DNA from: Corallococcus silvisoli
GTDB lineage: Bacteria; Myxococcota; Myxococcia; Myxococcales; Myxococcaceae
Length of the DNA stretch: 64,000 nucleotides
NCBI RefSeq assembly: GCF_009909145.1
Contig: NZ_JAAAPJ010000030.1
Location: 16,539 to 80,538 of the forward strand
Direction: 5' to 3'
Both the position numbers and the translations under genes were made by a program. Each line of letters begins with the position of its first letter. The first letter of the stretch is position 1. This document shows, piece by piece, positions 51,813 through 61,459 of this stretch. Below the pieces are notes generated by a model. That model was not told the origin of the DNA. It made no database searches and was given only the letters and a program-made list of their open reading frames with translations.

Positions 51813-53621
51813 CTACGGCAGCGGAAGCGGACCGCCGCCCGCGGGCAGCGAGCGCGCCAGCTCCACGGCCTTGGTCGCCTGCACGAGGCCGTGCCCGTAC
51901 TTCTCGTCGAAGCCCGGCGTCACCTTGTCGTCCAGCGCCGACTTCTCCAGCACCGCGCGCACATGCGCGGCGGAGAGATCCGGCCGGGCGCTGAACACCA
52001 GCGCCGCGACACCCGACACGTGCGGGGTGGCCATGGAGGTCCCGGACTCGCGCTGGTAGTCCAGGCCCGTGATGGCCACCGTCACCTCCTGGCCCACGAG
52101 CGCCTTGAGGGACGTACCGGACGCCTGCGACACCGACACCGTGGGCACCCAGTGCGAGTTCGCGGAGCCCAGCGTGAAGGTGCCATCGCCATCGTCCGCC
52201 ACGTTGTTGCCGATGATGACCGCGCGCGCGCCGGCCTCGATGACGTGGCGGGCCTTCTCCTCGAAGAACAGGTCGCCGCGGTCCACGTACGCGACGAAGC
52301 CGTCGCAGGTGGCCTCATCACCACAAGAGGCGCGGTCCTCACCCAGGCCGCAGTTCACCAGCCGGCCCGTGTAGGTGCCCTGCGCGGTGTACGAGAGCGG
52401 CGAGGAGCTAAAGGGCGTCGAACCCGCGTTCACCGCGGACAGCGACGCCGCGCCCATCACCGTGGCGCTCAGCACGTTCACGCCCGGCCCCACCACGGAC
52501 AGCTCCTGGCCGAACTGCGAGAAGCTCGCGTACTCGCCCTGCAGGTCCACCGCGCCCACCGCCATCACCGAGGGCATGTACGCCGCCGGATAGGAGATGC
52601 CGCGCTTGCCGTCATTGCCGCTCGCCGCGATGGACAACATGCCGTTGCCGTTGGCCCACACCTTCTCGAACATGAGCTGCTCGGCATCGGAGTGATCCGG
52701 AGCGCCCAGCGACAGCGAGGCGATCCGCGCGCCCTCTGAACGGCACCAGTCCGCGGCCGCGATGACGTCGTCGGTGCTACCGCCGCCCTTCACGTCCAGC
52801 ACTCGCGCGACCAGCAGCGAAGCGCCGGGCGCCACGCCCACCACGCCGTTCGGATCCTGCCCGGGCCCCACGCGTCCGCCCGTGCCCGGGCCGAACTGCG
52901 CCAGGATGGTCGCGGCCACGTGCGTTCCGTGGCCGCCGCCCACCGTCACCACGCCCTGCGAGACGGTCTGGTCGGACGGGTCGTCGTCGTCCTCCACGAA
53001 GTCATGGCCCTTGAGGAACGCCGCCTTCAGCTCCGGGTGCTTGCTGTCCCAGCCGCTGTCGATGACGCACACCTTCACGCCCTCGCCCGTGGGCGCGCCC
53101 GCGTCGATGATGCCGTCGTTGTTGGCGTCCCACACCTTCGGGGCCTGGATCAGCTTGAGCCCTTCGGTGTACTCGCCCACCGACCCCTGCCTGCTGAACG
53201 CCCCCTGCCACGACGCCACCGGCGGCAGCGTGGGCAGGCCCATCGCGTATACGCGGCGGTTGGGCGACACGGAGAGCACGTCCGGGTTCAGCTTCAGCGC
53301 CGCGATGGCCGAGGGCGACAGCCGGGCGGACAGCATGTTCAGGTTCGGAACGCGGCGCTTCACCTTGCCGCCCTGCCGCTCCACGGTCGCCACGATGTCC
53401 GCCGCGACGGCCAGCCCGCTGGCGGCCACCTTCGGCTTGTAGGTGATGATCACGCCGTCCGGCTCCTCCGGCGCGCTCAGCGCGGAGGCCGCCTGCCCCG
53501 GCAGCGCCTGGTCGGTGGTGCCAGGACAGGCCTGCGGCTCGGGGCCGCCCGTAGGCTCCTTGTCACCGCCGCATGCCACCAGACCGGACAGCCCGAGCCC
53601 AAGCAAAAGCCAACGCTTCAT
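51813..53621 (-). CDS. Secreted subtilisin-like serine protease (S8) lipoprotein with PA-like insert
   Basis: A 602-residue exported protease. The signal peptide carries lipobox GLVAC (Cys17). Residues about 57-120 look like an I9 inhibitory propeptide. The triad is Asp188 (CVIDSGWDSK), His231 (GGHGTHVAA) and Ser529 (SGTSMATPHVSG), with the oxyanion Asn336 (AASGNDG). A protease-associated domain sits between His and Ser regions (FVAYVDRGDLFFEEKARHVI, ARAVIIGNN), about residues 415-515, a common layout in large secreted subtilases. Two ATGs occur; the second (53621) has GAAGGAG at 9 bases, the first has it directly adjacent, so I chose the second. Myxobacteria use such enzymes for prey digestion; here lipid anchoring suggests cell-surface display. 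Confidence 0.93.
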   Translation of the reverse strand: MKRWLLLGLGLSGLVACGGDKEPTGGPEPQACPGTTDQALPGQAASALSAPEEPDGVIITYKPKVAASGLAVAADIVATVERQGGKVKRRVPNLNMLSARLSPSAIAALKLNPDVLSVSPNRRVYAMGLPTLPPVASWQGAFSRQGSVGEYTEGLKLIQAPKVWDANNDGIIDAGAPTGEGVKVCVIDSGWDSKHPELKAAFLKGHDFVEDDDDPSDQTVSQGVVTVGGGHGTHVAATILAQFGPGTGGRVGPGQDPNGVVGVAPGASLLVARVLDVKGGGSTDDVIAAADWCRSEGARIASLSLGAPDHSDAEQLMFEKVWANGNGMLSIAASGNDGKRGISYPAAYMPSVMAVGAVDLQGEYASFSQFGQELSVVGPGVNVLSATVMGAASLSAVNAGSTPFSSSPLSYTAQGTYTGRLVNCGLGEDRASCGDEATCDGFVAYVDRGDLFFEEKARHVIEAGARAVIIGNNVADDGDGTFTLGSANSHWVPTVSVSQASGTSLKALVGQEVTVAITGLDYQRESGTSMATPHVSGVAALVFSARPDLSAAHVRAVLEKSALDDKVTPGFDEKYGHGLVQATKAVELARSLPAGGGPLPLP

Positions 53622-53902
53622 GGGATGCATCTCCTTCGTGCCCGGCCTACATGGATACCGCGCCGTGACCGGCCGCCCCCAACAGGTGGCCGGGAAGAAC
53701 GGGGCAGCACTGCTTCCCGTTCCCGAAGCGATTTAAGCATGGACACAGGACGACTGCTCGGGCGGCTGTCATGCGCCCGACGGGCATCCGGTGCCGACCA
53801 AAGTGCGGCGTCCAACGCTCGCGCGGCGCACGCACGCCCGAAGCCGGGCTCCACCGTCCACGGCGTACCGCGTCGGACACGGCCCGGCGCCTCGAGGGAG
53901 AC

Positions 53903-55606
53903 TCAGGCGTCCGAGGGATCGACGCCGAAGATACGCTGGGCGTCCACGGCATAGGCCGCCAGCTGTCGCTCCTGCTCGGCGGCATCCCAGCCCAGCAGCG
54001 GCGCCATCACCTCCGCGGCGCGGACGGCCGCGGCGCGCCCCTGGTCGCGCGTCTCGAACGCGACCTTGAGGCGGCGGATGAGCAGGTCGGCCAGCGTCTG
54101 GACCATCTCATGGGACACGCCCCACGCGGCCTCTGCGCGGCGGTAGGGCAGCCCGTCCACGAGCGGCTCGGCCAGCACCGGCGTCTCGCGAGTGAGCGCC
54201 CACACGGCGCGCCAGCGGCTGCCATACGCGCGCACCAGATGGTCACCCGTGGCCGCGTCTCCCACCTCCTCGCGCGCCGCCGCGAGCTCCGCGTCCAGCT
54301 TCGCGATGTCGCCTCCCGGCAGGGGGCGCTCGGCGGTGGGGGTCTTGCGGTGGGGCACGGACAGGCGGCGCTCCACGGCGTTGACCACGTCCCGGGCCAT
54401 GACCCGGAAGGTGGTGAGCTTCCCGCCGCTGATGGCCAGCACGCCGGAGGGACTCACGTCGATGGCGTGCTCGCGGCTGGCGCTGCCCGCGTCGCTGTTG
54501 CCGTGGTAGCCGCTGGCGGCCAGGGGGCGGATGCCGGCCCAGGCGCTGACCATGTCCTCGCGCGTGAGGTGTGCCTCCGGGAAGAAGGCATTGGCGGACG
54601 CCAGCAGGTAGGCCACGTCCGACTCGCTCGCGCGCACCTCGGCCGGATGGGCGCGCGTCGCCGTCTCCGTGGTGCCGATGAGCGTGAACGCATCCGCGGG
54701 CAGGATGAACATCACCCGGCCATCCACGGGGGACAGCAGCGTGAGCGCGTCCTGGATGCCCAGGCGCGAACGGGGCACGGCGATGTGGACGCCCTTGCTG
54801 CCGCGCACCGAGGGACCGGAGCGCTCGGAGCCCGAATCCAGCTGGCGGATCTCATCGCTCCAAGGCCCGGTGGCGTTGACGACGGCCCGGGCGCGCACGG
54901 TGTGCTCCAGGCCCGTCAGGTGATCCACCACCACCGCGCCCTGCGCCTTGCCATCCTCCAGCACCAGCTGCTTCACCGACGCGTGGTTGAGCACCACCGC
55001 GCCCGCCTCGCTCGCGCCCAGCGCGTTGGCGAGCGTGAGGCGTGCGTCGTCCGTGGCCGCGTCGTAGTAGCGCGCGCCGCCCTTGAGCCCCTCCGCGCGG
55101 ATGCCCGGCTCGGCCTCCACCACCTGCTTGAGCGACAGCCGCTGGTACGCCTTCACGTTGCGGAACAGCGACAGGGCGTCGTACAGCATGAGGCCCGCGT
55201 TGAGCTTCCAGCGGGGCACCCGGGCGCCCTCGTAGACGGGCCAGATGAAGGCCAGCGGCCGCACCAGGTGGGGCGCCAGGTTGAGCAGGCGCCGCCGCTC
55301 GATGCTCGACTCGAAGACGAGCCCCAGGTGGCCATGCTCCAGGTAGCGCAGCCCACCATGGATGAGGCGGGACGAGCGGCTGGACGTCCCGCTGGCGAAG
55401 TCCTCGCGCTCCACCAGCGCCACCTTCAACCCGCGCAGCGCCGCGTCCCGGGCCGCGCCCGCCCCTGTCACGCCGCCGCCAATGACCAGCAGGTCGAAGG
55501 GCTCGGCCCCCAGCAAGCGCAAGCGCTCGGCGCGAGAAGGCGGCGGGGCGGGAGTCGCGCCCGTGGAGGCTGGCAGCGAATGGAGCACGGCGGATTCAGA
55601 ACGCAC
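53903..55606 (-). CDS. glpD: Aerobic glycerol-3-phosphate dehydrogenase
   Basis: A 567-residue flavoenzyme matching GlpD in length and motifs: FAD loop LLVIGGGVTGAGAARDAALR, RSSRLIHGGLRYLEHG, the VRARAVVNATGPWSDEIR segment, GSKGVHIAVP and the C-terminal DUF-like helical cap. It oxidises glycerol-3-phosphate to dihydroxyacetone phosphate and passes electrons to quinone at the inner membrane. The N-terminal 30 residues (Ser/Pro/Ala-rich) exceed the usual start; an internal start nearer the FAD loop is possible. No glpF/glpK or regulator is adjacent. It diverges from the His-rich membrane-protein gene. Confidence 0.95.
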   Translation of the reverse strand: MRSESAVLHSLPASTGATPAPPPSRAERLRLLGAEPFDLLVIGGGVTGAGAARDAALRGLKVALVEREDFASGTSSRSSRLIHGGLRYLEHGHLGLVFESSIERRRLLNLAPHLVRPLAFIWPVYEGARVPRWKLNAGLMLYDALSLFRNVKAYQRLSLKQVVEAEPGIRAEGLKGGARYYDAATDDARLTLANALGASEAGAVVLNHASVKQLVLEDGKAQGAVVVDHLTGLEHTVRARAVVNATGPWSDEIRQLDSGSERSGPSVRGSKGVHIAVPRSRLGIQDALTLLSPVDGRVMFILPADAFTLIGTTETATRAHPAEVRASESDVAYLLASANAFFPEAHLTREDMVSAWAGIRPLAASGYHGNSDAGSASREHAIDVSPSGVLAISGGKLTTFRVMARDVVNAVERRLSVPHRKTPTAERPLPGGDIAKLDAELAAAREEVGDAATGDHLVRAYGSRWRAVWALTRETPVLAEPLVDGLPYRRAEAAWGVSHEMVQTLADLLIRRLKVAFETRDQGRAAAVRAAEVMAPLLGWDAAEQERQLAAYAVDAQRIFGVDPSDA

Positions 55607-55814
55607 GCCCTGATTCTATGACGGGAAGTCTTCGGCCGCAGCGGATTTAGATGCAATGCGTCAAGAGATCCACGGGCGCGTGGGACTGAACGGCGGGAGA
55701 CTGTCCGGCAGCGGGCGGCGGCGGCGGTCTTGCGTGTCCGTGGGAGGACGGATAGGCAGACGGGCGCCTCACCTCACCCGTCCTGGACGCGTCCGCGCGC
55801 CACCAACCAACCCC

Positions 55815-56267
55815 GTGTGGGACTCCCGAGACCGACGCGATCTGGCGCTCCTGGGGCTGTGGGTCCTCGTCTACGGGCTCGCGGTCGCGCCGGTGCTGCA
55901 CGCGGTGGTGGGGCACGGGGGCGGCCTGGGTGGGCATGCCCACGTCCATGGTCCTGGGGGCCACGTCCACCGCGCGGGCGGAACGGCGTGTGGGCCCGCG
56001 GGCACGGCGAAGGCATGTCAGGCGGAGGCCGGGCGGAGCACGCCGGGCCGCGATGACAGCGAGCACGACGACGCCGGCGAGAAGCAGGGCCATGGCCACC
56101 GGCACCTGACGGGTTCGGTGGAGCACCTGCTGGCGGTGGCGGCGAGCTGGACGGTGTTCGTCCCACCGGTGCTGCGGTGGGTGTCGTGGCGGGTGGGGCC
56201 CGCGCGGGGCCCGGAGTGGTCACCGGGTCAGCGGTTGCGCTCCTCCGCGATGCCGCAAGGGCCATAG
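55815..56267 (+). CDS. His-rich membrane protein upstream of the TonB-dependent receptor
   Basis: A protein of about 150 residues with an N-terminal membrane helix (LALLGLWVLVYGLAVAPVL), a His/Gly-rich loop (GHAHVHGPGGHVH, about residues 30-60), a second His stretch (KQGHGHRH) and a C-terminal hydrophobic helix (LLAVAASWTVFVPPVL). Histidine clusters between helices usually bind Zn, Ni, Co or Cu. The GTG at 55815 was chosen because the upstream frame back to 55656 is Arg-rich and unlike a signal. A TonB-dependent receptor gene follows after about 195 bases, so the two may serve the same metal. I do not recognise a named family. Confidence 0.55.
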   Translation: MWDSRDRRDLALLGLWVLVYGLAVAPVLHAVVGHGGGLGGHAHVHGPGGHVHRAGGTACGPAGTAKACQAEAGRSTPGRDDSEHDDAGEKQGHGHRHLTGSVEHLLAVAASWTVFVPPVLRWVSWRVGPARGPEWSPGQRLRSSAMPQGP

Positions 56268-56461
56268 CCACATCCACGCCCTTCGCGCGTCCGTAAAGAC
56301 ATCTCGCGACCACGGGGTCCGTCTGGCTTGAGCCGGACAGGGGCCCGCGTGAGCGCGTGTCCTCCGCGGGCTGTCTGTCCATCATTCATCACGTCCTGGA
56401 ACGCGCCGGAAAGCGCGCCAGGGACGTGCTGTCATTTCCTCGCGCTGCCCCTCCCGTGACC

Positions 56462-58795
56462 ATGTTGCGAATTGCCTTCGCCACGCTGTCGACGTGTCTC
56501 CTTCACGCAGCGCCGGGCTCCGTCCCCGGAGCACCGCACGTGGCTGCCGCTGGACATGCGGTCACTGAAGTCATGCCGGAACAGATGCAATCCGGTCATG
56601 GACAACCCATTGGAGCGGAAAGCCAGTCAACTCCGCGCGCCTCCGATGACGGCACGGGCGAGGCTCCGCCAGCACCGCCCGCGAACACCGCCGGGACGCC
56701 ACCGGACACCACCCCCGCCACGAACTCCGCCGCCGGGGAGGAGCCCCCACCCGTCCCGGAGAACGCACGGGCCTCCACGCCCGAGCCCTCCCCGGAGCCT
56801 CCCGCCTTTCCGCCGGAGGCCGCTCCCCCGGAGGCCCCCGCGAAGCAGCGGTCCACCGTGGTGCGCGGCACGCGGCCGGCCCGGAGCGCGGCGGAGGTCA
56901 CCATTGGCCGGGACATCCTCGACACGGCGCCGCGACTGAACGCGGTGGACGTGCTCCGGGTCGTCCCGGGCCTCGTGGCCTCGCAGCACAGCGGCGAGGG
57001 CAAGGCCCAGCAGCTCTTCCTCCGGGGCTTCGACGCCATCCACGGCCAGGACGTGGAGCTGAACGTCGGCGGCCTGCCCGTGAACGAGGTGAGCCACATC
57101 CACGCGCTCGGCTACGCGGACACCAACTTCATCATCCCGGAGCTCGTCCAATCGCTGGAGGTGACGGAGGGCTCCTACCGCGCGTTCCAGGGAGACTTCG
57201 CGGTCGCGGGCACGGTGCGCATGGACCTGGGCGCGAGGGAACAGGGCGTGGAGTTCGCGGGCACGCTGGGCCAGTACGGCCAGCGTCGGCTCGTCGTGAC
57301 GGTGCGTCCCGGCGAGGACCCCGGCACCTTCGCCGCGCTGGAGCTCGGGGAGTCAGACGGCTTCGGCCCGCAGCGCGGCCATGGCCGGGCGGCCCTGCTC
57401 GCGCAAGCCCACGTGGACCTGGGCCACGGCTTGAGCGCGAGGGTGCTGGGCGGCAGCTACGTCACGCGCTTCGACTCGCCAGGAGTCGTGCGCGAGGACG
57501 ACCTGGAGTCCGGCCGTCGGAGCTTCTACTCCGGCTCCTTCGCCCGGCAGGGCGGCACGGTGTCCCGCCACCAGTTCCTCATCGGCGTGGACCTGCCGCG
57601 CGAAGGCACGGCGCGCACGCGACTGGAGGCCTTCGGAATCCTCTCGGACCTGCGGCTGCGCAACAACTTCACCGGCTACCGCGTGGACGACCGGGGCGAC
57701 GGCCTGGAGCAGACGAACGGAGGCTCCACGCTGGGCCTGCGCGCCGAGCACCGCCGGCAGGTCCTCGTGTACGGCCAGCCCGTCGCACTGGAGCTGGGAC
57801 TGGGCGGGCGCCGCGACGGCATCCAGCAGACGCAACGCCGTTACCGCGAGACGGACGGCACCTTCTTCGCGGACGAGGTGGACGCGGACATCACCCAGAC
57901 GGATGTCTGGGGTTACGCCGAGGCCCGGCTCCCCGTGGGCCGCTGGGCCTTCCGACTGGGAGGCCGGGCGGACGCGCTGGGGGTGGAGGTGTTCGACGCG
58001 CTGGCCTTCCGCGACCCGCGCTTCTACGACGGGCAGGGTTACTCGCGCAGCGCCTTCGGGGTGCACTGGGGCGCGAAGGCCGGCGTCGAGTACTCCCTCA
58101 CGGACACCTGGGCGCTCTTCGCCAGCTACGGCGACGGCTTCCGCTCCCCCCAGGCGAGGAGCCTCTCCGAAGGAGAGCGCGCCCCCTTCGTCGACGTTCA
58201 TGGCGCGGAGCTGGGCACCCGGAGCGACGGCGAACGGCTGTCGTTCCAGGCGAGCGTCTTCGGTTCACAGGTGGCGGACGACTTCTTCTTCGACCACACC
58301 GTGGGCACCACGGTCTTCACCGGCCAGACGCTGCGCACGGGCATCTCCGCGGCCCTCCAGTCGCGCCCCCTCCCGGGGCTCACGGCCGCGTTGAGCGGCA
58401 CGCTGGCGAACGCGACGGTGACGAAGACGGACGCGAAGCTCCCCTACTTCGCGCCCCTGGTCGCCCGAGCGGACGTGGGCTGGGAGAAGCCCTTGTCCGC
58501 CATTGGCTCCCTCCTGTCGCTGGGCACGGGCCTCACGCTCATCGGCCCGCGTCCGCTGCCCTACGACGAGTTCAGCCACACGGTGTTCCTCGTGGATGCG
58601 GAGGCGGCGCTGCGGCGGGGCGCGCTCGCGTTGCGGCTGGACGTGAAGAACCTGCTGAACACGCGCTGGCGCGATGGCGAGTTCGTCTACAGCTCGCGCT
58701 TCGACCCCGCCGCCCAGCCGAGCCTCGTGCCGGCAAGACATTTCACCGCGGGGGCACCACGCGTGGCCTCGCTCACCCTGGAGGTCCACCTGTGA
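56462..58795 (+). CDS. TonB-dependent outer membrane receptor
   Basis: A 777-residue outer-membrane receptor. After a signal peptide (LRIAFATLSTCLLHAA) and a Pro/Glu/Ala-rich spacer to about residue 145, the plug domain follows (VTIGRDILDTAPRLNAVDVL, QQLFLRGFDAIHGQDVELNV, LPVNEVSHIHALGYAD), then a 22-strand barrel ending in an aromatic-poor TLEVHL. The Pro-rich spacer is unusual and may span peptidoglycan or bind a TonB partner. The ligand is unknown; a neighbouring His-rich protein and His residues in the plug (SHIHALG) favour a metal or metallophore. Its TGA overlaps the GTG/ATG of the following lipoprotein gene. Confidence 0.92.
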   Translation: MLRIAFATLSTCLLHAAPGSVPGAPHVAAAGHAVTEVMPEQMQSGHGQPIGAESQSTPRASDDGTGEAPPAPPANTAGTPPDTTPATNSAAGEEPPPVPENARASTPEPSPEPPAFPPEAAPPEAPAKQRSTVVRGTRPARSAAEVTIGRDILDTAPRLNAVDVLRVVPGLVASQHSGEGKAQQLFLRGFDAIHGQDVELNVGGLPVNEVSHIHALGYADTNFIIPELVQSLEVTEGSYRAFQGDFAVAGTVRMDLGAREQGVEFAGTLGQYGQRRLVVTVRPGEDPGTFAALELGESDGFGPQRGHGRAALLAQAHVDLGHGLSARVLGGSYVTRFDSPGVVREDDLESGRRSFYSGSFARQGGTVSRHQFLIGVDLPREGTARTRLEAFGILSDLRLRNNFTGYRVDDRGDGLEQTNGGSTLGLRAEHRRQVLVYGQPVALELGLGGRRDGIQQTQRRYRETDGTFFADEVDADITQTDVWGYAEARLPVGRWAFRLGGRADALGVEVFDALAFRDPRFYDGQGYSRSAFGVHWGAKAGVEYSLTDTWALFASYGDGFRSPQARSLSEGERAPFVDVHGAELGTRSDGERLSFQASVFGSQVADDFFFDHTVGTTVFTGQTLRTGISAALQSRPLPGLTAALSGTLANATVTKTDAKLPYFAPLVARADVGWEKPLSAIGSLLSLGTGLTLIGPRPLPYDEFSHTVFLVDAEAALRRGALALRLDVKNLLNTRWRDGEFVYSSRFDPAAQPSLVPARHFTAGAPRVASLTLEVHL

Positions 58796-59577
58796 TGCAT
58801 CGAACCCCTGCCCTGCCGCGCACGCTGGCGGTGGCCGCGACCCTGTTGAGCCTGGGCTGCGGCGATGGAACCAAGACGGAAGCGGAGCGACGCACCTTCG
58901 GCGTGACGATGACGTCCACCGCGCCCACCGCCCCCAACGAGTACGGCTGGACGGTGACGCCGGAAGCCGCCCAGCTTTCCGTGGGCTCGGTGCGCTTCTA
59001 CGAAGGCCGGGTGCTGCTGTCGCGGCGAGCCCCGCGCTTCGACTGGTACTCGCTCATCGGAGGCACCGCGAACGCGCACCCCGGCCACTACGTCCCCGGC
59101 GACGCGCTGGGCGAGGTGCTCAACGTCCAGACGGTGGACCTGCTCACGGCCGGGGGCGCCTCGCTGGGCGACGCCAACGCGGTCACCGGTTCGTACGGCT
59201 CCCTGGAGCTGACGCTCGCGACGCCCACGGCGGCGACGGACGCGCAGAACGTCCTGGGCGGCCACCAGGTGCACGTGCGCGGAAGCGCGACGCACGCCTC
59301 CGGAGCCACGGTGCGCTTCGACGCGACGGTGGACCTGCCCAAGGCGATCGAGGGCGTGCGCTTCGAGCGGGAGCTGAAGCAGGAGTCCGGCTTCGTGCGC
59401 ATCGCGGTGGACTTCGGGAAATGGATGGACCGCATCGACTTCGCCACCGCGTCGCCTCCGGACGCGTCTGGCGTTTCCACCTTCCCCGCTGACAGCCAGG
59501 CCCAGAACGGGCTGGTGCGCGGCGTGGAAGACACCAGCGCCTACGTCGTGACGTGGGTGGAAGGAGCCGTGAAATGA
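58792..59577 (+). CDS. Lipoprotein of the TonB-receptor operon
   Basis: A protein of about 261 residues with a lipoprotein signal (ATLLSLGC). The remainder is beta-rich (RFYEGRVLLSRR, GSYGSLELTLATP, GHQVHVRGSATHASG, FVRIAVDFGKWMDRI) with a HPGHY segment that could coordinate metal. I do not recognise the family. GGAGG lies 7 bases before the GTG at 58792 and 10 before the ATG at 58795. It overlaps both neighbours by 4 bases, so it functions with the receptor, probably as a surface or periplasmic binding component (inference). Confidence 0.75.
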   Translation: MMHRTPALPRTLAVAATLLSLGCGDGTKTEAERRTFGVTMTSTAPTAPNEYGWTVTPEAAQLSVGSVRFYEGRVLLSRRAPRFDWYSLIGGTANAHPGHYVPGDALGEVLNVQTVDLLTAGGASLGDANAVTGSYGSLELTLATPTAATDAQNVLGGHQVHVRGSATHASGATVRFDATVDLPKAIEGVRFERELKQESGFVRIAVDFGKWMDRIDFATASPPDASGVSTFPADSQAQNGLVRGVEDTSAYVVTWVEGAVK

Positions 59578-60404
59578 TGAAGCATTGGCTGATGGGAGTG
59601 TCGTGCCTGGGGCTCGTGGCCTGTTCGTCCGGCCAGGGCAACGTGACGTTCACCGCGTACGGAGAGGACTTCATCGAGAAGCAGATCCCCTCGAGCGCCT
59701 TCGCGGACGGCTGGAGCGTGAAGTACGACAAGTTCCTCGTGAAGCTGGGCGAGCTGAAGGTCGCCAACCACGGAGGTGACACCGCCGCCGAGCAGACCGC
59801 CGCGAAGGTGTACGACGTGCACCGTCCCGGCCCCGTGGAAGTCGCGACGTTCAACGACCTGGCCTCCGAGGAATGGGATGAAGTGAGCTACGCCATCGCC
59901 CCTGTCACGGATGCCACCGCGGGCAACGCGACCCCAGAGGACGTGACGCGGATGAACGCCGAAGGCTGGTCCGTCTACGTCGAGGGCACGGCCACCAAGG
60001 GCGCGACGTCGAAGCGCTTCCGCTGGGGCTTCCCCACCAACACCCTCTACGAGCACTGCGAGAACGAGGACATCGGCAACGGCGTGACGGTGCCCAAGGG
60101 CGGCACGGAGACGGTGCAGCTCACCATCCACGGCGACCACCTGTTCTTCGACGACCTCCAGTCGGCGGACGCGAAGATGCGCTTCGACGCCATCGCCGCG
60201 GCGGACAGCACCGGCGTGGTGGGCCCGGATGGGGAGATCACCCTGGAGGAGCTGGCCGCCGTGGACCTGACGTCGCTGCCATCGAACCAGTACGGAACGG
60301 GCGGCGCGGGCAGCGTGCGCACCCTGCGTGACTTCGTGACGGCGCTCGTGCGCACCGTGGGCCACTACCGCGGCGAAGGCGAGTGCTCGCCGCGCATCCG
60401 CTGA
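59574..60404 (+). CDS. Second lipoprotein of the TonB-receptor operon
   Basis: A protein of about 276 residues. The signal peptide carries lipobox GLVAC. The folded part is beta-rich (GNVTFTAYGEDFIEKQIP, YDKFLVKLGELKVAN, YVEGTATKGATSKRFRW, VQLTIHGDHLFFDDL), and a C-terminal acidic loop (DGEITLEEL) looks like an EF-hand-type Ca site. It ends with conserved-looking Cys (GECSPRIR). I do not recognise the family. AAGGAG precedes the ATG, which overlaps the previous stop (ATGA). A terminator-like hairpin follows at 60426. Confidence 0.75.
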   Translation: MMKHWLMGVSCLGLVACSSGQGNVTFTAYGEDFIEKQIPSSAFADGWSVKYDKFLVKLGELKVANHGGDTAAEQTAAKVYDVHRPGPVEVATFNDLASEEWDEVSYAIAPVTDATAGNATPEDVTRMNAEGWSVYVEGTATKGATSKRFRWGFPTNTLYEHCENEDIGNGVTVPKGGTETVQLTIHGDHLFFDDLQSADAKMRFDAIAAADSTGVVGPDGEITLEELAAVDLTSLPSNQYGTGGAGSVRTLRDFVTALVRTVGHYRGEGECSPRIR

Positions 60405-60425
60405 GAGCAGGCCCACGGGACATGG

Positions 60426-60456
60426 GAGGGCCGGCCCGAACCACGCGGCCGGCCTC
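60426..60456. terminator. Terminator hairpin between convergent genes
   Basis: GAGGGCCGGCC (60426-60436) pairs with GGCCGGCCTC (60447-60456), one bulged G, loop of 10. It lies 22 bases past the lipoprotein stop and faces the convergent small gene, so it may act on both strands. Confidence 0.6.
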
Positions 60457-60500
60457 ACCCTTCCGTCACGGCACTGACGGCCCCGCGAACGGCGCCTGGC

Positions 60501-60701
60501 TCAGCCGCGCTTCGACGGGTCATTCCCACCCGGCATCCCGCCACCGCCGTGCTGGGGCGGGGAGGACGGCGGGCCATTCGGAGGACGGTTCGGGTTCATC
60601 TGGTTGGCGCGATTGTCCTGGGAGGCCTTGTGCTCCGGGCGCTCGGGGTTCTTGGTGTTGGAGCGCTGGTCATTGGGGCTGGGATTCTTGTTCTTGCTCA
60701 T
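60501..60701 (-). CDS. Small disordered protein
   Basis: A 66-residue, highly polar protein starting MSKNKNPSPNDQRSNTKNPE and ending in a Gly/Pro-rich tail. It is predicted to be fully disordered. Similar Asn/Pro/Lys-rich small proteins are widespread in myxobacteria and other bacteria without known function. It is encoded alone, diverging from the next gene. Confidence 0.65.
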   Translation of the reverse strand: MSKNKNPSPNDQRSNTKNPERPEHKASQDNRANQMNPNRPPNGPPSSPPQHGGGGMPGGNDPSKRG

Positions 60702-60882
60702 CGGTCGGCACCCTCCGTGTGTCCGGACAAGGCGCCCGGACGGAAGGCACGGTAGGGAGGGGGCCGCTGGAAGCGCAGGGGCCCGGGGGCGCCCCGCACT
60801 GTCGGGCACTGGTCGCTGGGGCTCGCATTCCCGGGGAGGAAGCCCCCGTCACCGGCCCGTCCGGATGCGAAGGAGGAGGCGA

Positions 60883-61335
60883 ATGCCTACTCCTGGCCAG
60901 AGGGAGGTTCGCGTGAAGACGGTGACTTACGAGCGCAATGGCCGGACGAACACCGGCGCCCAGGCACTGCGGGTGGAGGGCATGAAGCACCTGCGCGTCC
61001 TGGAGCAGGGCGAGCCGGTGGTGGAGCGGGACCTGTCGCCCGAGGAGATCCACCGGCTGGCCCCTCTCCTGGAGTCCCTGCGGCGCGAGCCCGAGCCCGC
61101 GCTCCTGGCGCCCCAGGCAGCGGGCCCGGACGGACTGACGGTGACGCTGGCTTTCGAGGACGAGGAGGCACCCCGCCTGCGGCTCGCCACCCAGCGGCTG
61201 CCCGCGAAGGGCGCCGGGGGCGGGTATGATCGCCTGCTCGCGGAGCTGGATGCCTTGCTGACAACGGAGCTCCACGCCCGCGCCCCCCGGCACGCGCACG
61301 CAGTGCTACCGCACCAGCTCCGCCACGATGAGTGA
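60883..61335 (+). CDS. Uncharacterised 150-residue protein
   Basis: No recognised domain. The first 55 residues look like a compact alpha/beta unit (VKTVTYERNGRTNTGAQALR, LRVLEQGEPVVERDLS, EEIHRLAPLLESL); the middle is beta-like (GLTVTLAFEDEEAP). It is soluble with no signal. AGGAGGAGG lies 3 bases before the ATG, a strong site that fixes the start. It may be an independent gene; the downstream DUF2007 gene is 124 bases away. Confidence 0.65.
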   Translation: MPTPGQREVRVKTVTYERNGRTNTGAQALRVEGMKHLRVLEQGEPVVERDLSPEEIHRLAPLLESLRREPEPALLAPQAAGPDGLTVTLAFEDEEAPRLRLATQRLPAKGAGGGYDRLLAELDALLTTELHARAPRHAHAVLPHQLRHDE

Positions 61336-61459
61336 CGGACGCCCACAGCGGTCCAGGAGGACAGGCGCGATGCCCCTGGAGGAGCACGTCGAGGGGAGCA
61401 CAGCGGGAGGGCAGCCGGGTCCGGTTGCCCCGGCGCCCCGGTTCTGACAGACAAGCAGC

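Noticed and set aside
50743..52059. Plus-strand open frame of Val/Phe/Gly/Ala repeats opposite the Pro/Ala/Asn gene
   Set aside because: It has no ribosome-binding site, runs into the protease gene antisense, and its repeats merely mirror the opposite strand.
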